64,000 nucleotides of DNA, from positions 202,501-266,500 of the forward strand of contig CAJNDS010002654.1 of the NCBI GenBank assembly GCA_905221605.1. Direction: 5' to 3'. The stretch comes from Symbiodinium natans (taxonomy: Eukaryota; Sar; Dinophyceae; Suessiales; Symbiodiniaceae). Positions 62,089 to 64,000 of the stretch are shown here, one piece after another. How positions within the stretch are numbered: position 1 is the stretch's first letter; each line of letters begins with the position of its first letter. The translations under genes and the position numbers were made by a program. Below the pieces are notes generated by a model. That model saw nothing but the letters and a program-made list of their open reading frames with translations, had not been told where the DNA came from and did not search any database.

Positions 62089-62307
62089 TCATGGCCTAAC
62101 CATCTTCCAAGCATGAAAGATGCGAAACAGTGTTGCCTGGGCCTCAAGGCGCTCAACACGTACTGACAGCATGGAACACCAACGCAAAAGCAAAGCCAGC
62201 GCACGTCCGTGAGCGAGGTGCTCTCTCTGCAAGAAACTCAAGCTGCTAGTGCTAGCATCACTGGAGGATGCAATGTCAGGCGAGGCCACCTCGGGGGCCT
62301 GCTCCAT
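62089..62307 (-). CDS. Element ORF1: 72-codon helical protein
   Basis: MEQAPEVASPDIASSSDAST then SSLSFLQREHLAHGRALALL then LRWCSMLSVRVERLEAQATL then FRIFHAWKMVRP and a stop. It is the first ORF after A1 (109 bp downstream). The second half is a likely helix or coiled coil. A GT just after AWKM could be a donor, so it may be a first exon rather than a whole protein. Confidence 0.5.
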   Translation of the reverse strand: MEQAPEVASPDIASSSDASTSSLSFLQREHLAHGRALALLLRWCSMLSVRVERLEAQATLFRIFHAWKMVRP

Positions 62308-62338
62308 CTGGCAGCTGATCGCAGCTGCCGCGCACGCG

Positions 62339-62389
62339 GCCTAGTGCCGAACCCGTAGCTTCCCTTACAAGACCTCTAGGCACTAGACA
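62339..62389. repeat. Short inverted repeat near element end
   Basis: CCTAGTGCC and GGCACTAG face each other across about 33 bases, 27 bp inside repeat A1. Possibly a promoter, structure or recombination signal. Confidence 0.4.
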
Positions 62390-62415
62390 ACGGACTCCGA
62401 GCCTCCAAAATGTCT

Positions 62416-62542
62416 ATCGAAAAAGCAAAGCTACCAAGCGATGCATGCAAGCTTCACAATTTGGTGTGTGGCTTGAACCAAAGGCAACAAAGTACGGTGA
62501 TCTTTCACAACAGTAAACAGACATGAGTAAACACATGAACCG
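62416..62542 (-). repeat. Split direct repeat A1 of the 9.6-kb element
   Basis: Terminal copy of A, ending ACACATGAACCG at the gene junction. Confidence 0.92.
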
Positions 62543-62870
62543 CCTTCGAGCCCGGGCACTTCGACGCAGTGTAGGCCTTGCCCTGTGCACCGAGTTCAGC
62601 ATCGCACTCAAGAAGCGCCCCCGCGACCTGCCGCTCGAAGATGCCCTGGTGCTCAAGACCCTGGAGGTCATGGACTACCTCAAGCCTCGGTGGTGGGCCA
62701 TCGAAAACCCGAGCACCAGGCGCCTGAAAACCCGCCTCTAGGGCCTCCACTGGGACAAGGTAACGTACTGCAAGTACGGTTTCCGCTACAAGAAGCCCAC
62801 GGCCATCTGGCACAACCGAGAAGGACGTCAAGGGCCAGCTAACCCAGCGATGCCTCCACTCCACGACTCT
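62543..62870 (+). pseudogene. Cytosine-5 methyltransferase, central and C-terminal half
   Basis: Starts FEPGHFDAV, then TAG where Trp is expected, ALP, and, after a missing base, CTEFSIALKKRPRDLPLEDA then LVLKTLEVMDYLKPRWWAIE then NPSTRRLKTRL. A second TAG follows, then GLHWDKVTYCKYGFRYKKPT then AIWHN in the same frame. These are motif IV (the Pro-Cys catalytic loop, disrupted), motif VI (ENP) and the YCKYG..YKKPT..HN target-recognition region of DNMTs. The frame continues past NREGRQGPANPAM without recognisable motif X. At least two nonsense changes and one frameshift show it is dead. Confidence 0.8.
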
Positions 62871-62879
62871 GAAACTTCG

Positions 62880-64000
62880 GCTACCGTCAAGGAGCAGCGA
62901 GCTTCTTTTTTAAGCGGGCGCCTCTTTACTACATCAGCAGCACAGTAGGCCGTTCTTGTGGGTCTGACAGCTACTTTGAGAGCCAAACTGTACAAGCCAG
63001 CGAGTGTAAAAGAAGTTGTGACTACAAAGAAGCCACCGCTAACGCAGAGGCCCTTATTGCAGACAACTTAGCACACGGCCAGCAAGGTGAGACCAAGGAA
63101 AACAAGAAACTACCGGCACCGTTCACTCAGAAGCCCGACACCCATAGCAATGCTGCGCCACGTCTGGTACAGACATTAAGCGACGGTAGGCCGTAAGGCA
63201 AGGAACCTCCGTCACCTGAACTGCTCAACGCGTCCGTGGAGACAGTCCCCACACCAGCGCCAGGGCCGTAGCAAAGCGTAGCACTCAGTACACCTTTGGG
63301 TTGACAAGAAAGTTGCAGGCACACTGAAGAAAAGGCACGAACGCGCACCAATGCACAATGCACACAGAGTGCCAGAAGGGGCACCAACCCCCCCCCCCTG
63401 GCGAGGGAGGGGCCGGTGTGGCTACACAATGCTGCCATCCGAGGAGTCCGGCTCTTTGTGTTTGCAGCGACGCATGGAAAATTTGAGGCTCGACCTCATG
63501 GCCATAGGGCAGGCCTGGAGAGCATGCCTAGTTCTCGGGGCAAGTACAATTAACGTTCCTGCCCCGCGCAGCGGCCGATTTTGGACAGCACACAGGCCTC
63601 CAAGGCTACAGGCTGGCATGTGCTATTGGGCGGTGAGGACTGGCCAAAAGCGGAGCTAGGCAGCCGGCAGCTTCTGCAAGCAGGCTTCCTTGTTGCTGGG
63701 CCTGCGCTCAGCTTGCTTAGTTTGGTGGAACCTCAAGCAAGTTGCAGGAAGCCTGTTTGCTGAGTGGGTTGCACACCCATCTTCATTGCCCCGCGCAACG
63801 GCCGATTTTCCAGACACTTAACGATACTGTGATCACTTAACTGCCCCGCGCAGCGGCCGATTTTTGAGACTGCAAACCTGTCACAGAACTGGGCAGTTTG
63901 CGCAGAACGATACACATCTCTGCTGCTCTCAGGTCCTGTGAGAGCCGATAGGCTCGTGAGATCTCTCCGCCTTGCTCACAGGTCCCGTAGGTCAATAAGC
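62880..64000. other. No gene recognised
   Basis: No domain found on either strand. It holds the 23-bp repeats listed separately. Confidence 0.5.
63560..63864. repeat. 23-bp GC-rich repeat, three spaced copies
   Basis: TGCCCCGCGCAGCGGCCGAT then TTT at 63560-63582, 63786-63808 (one change) and 63842-63864. The sequence around each copy is unrelated. Confidence 0.8.

Larger units (their letters stand above)
52951..62542 (-). mobile_element. 9.6-kb element with split direct repeats, no polymerase found
   Basis: Read on the minus strand: A1 (62542-62416), a body with five spaced ORFs, B1 (53818-53632), A2 (53632-53506), a 368-bp gap, B2 (53137-52951). A1 and A2 agree over 127 bp, B1 and B2 over 187 bp, essentially without mismatches by eye, so the insertion looks young. 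B1 and A2 touch directly. The element lies inside a methyltransferase gene, and removing it rejoins the gene in frame, which fixes both ends to within one base and shows there is no target-site duplication. The layout equals that of Ngaro/PAT-type tyrosine-recombinase retroelements. No RT, RNase H or recombinase motif was found, so it is either non-autonomous or a new type. Confidence 0.75.

Overview
The window is eukaryotic nuclear DNA, most likely from a dinoflagellate. Supporting signs are dense interstitial TTTAGGG/CCCTAAA arrays (the telomere unit of dinoflagellates and plants), protein-coding signal broken into short exons joined at AG|G-type junctions with GT-AG and some GC-AG introns, a receptor-like gene with a Cys-rich CPGG..GTC..G module followed by a multi-pass membrane region, cytosine-5 methyltransferase (DNMT) sequence in and around retroelements, and very little single-exon coding. 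I cannot name a genus. No rRNA, tRNA, spliced-leader gene or CRISPR array was seen.

Layout. 1-11.1 kb and 26.1-35.5 kb are two colinear, heavily degraded copies of one gene-bearing block, read on the minus strand; conserved exon-like islands are separated by TTTAGGG arrays. Inside the first copy, 7.0-10.4 kb is replaced by microsatellites, a 44-bp tandem repeat and a 2.2-kb AT/poly-G satellite. 11.5-15.4 kb (minus) holds a fragmented membrane-transporter gene with at least eight exons. 15.8-19.7 kb is repeats: an inverted 49-bp minisatellite, a decaying telomere-like tract and four palindromic GC hairpins. 19.7-20.1 kb has three exon-like fragments of an unknown gene, directly beside a 4.3-kb DIRS/Ngaro-type retroelement (20.19-24.53 kb, minus) with split direct repeats, a gag-like region, a DNMT-like C-terminal region, reverse transcriptase and RNase H.

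38.0-47.0 kb (minus) is one long multi-exon gene: an extracellular solute-binding-like region, a Cys-rich region and a C-terminal multi-pass membrane exon; its introns hold telomere-like arrays and MITEs. Telomere-like arrays stop abruptly near 46.2 kb. 47-50.4 kb has little recognisable. 50.4-52.0 kb (minus) holds a glycosyltransferase-like ORF and a 5'-truncated LINE reverse transcriptase.

The most unusual object is at 52.95-62.54 kb: a 9.6-kb element with the same A1-body-B1-A2-B2 split-direct-repeat layout as the DIRS/Ngaro element, but with no RT, RNase H or recombinase that I can find. It carries five spaced small minus-strand ORFs, including a Trp-rich tandem-repeat/zinc-finger-like protein. 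It cleanly interrupts a DNMT pseudogene, whose two halves rejoin in frame across the insertion with no target-site duplication, as expected for tyrosine-recombinase-type integration. The last 1.1 kb has three copies of a 23-bp GC-rich repeat and no recognised gene.
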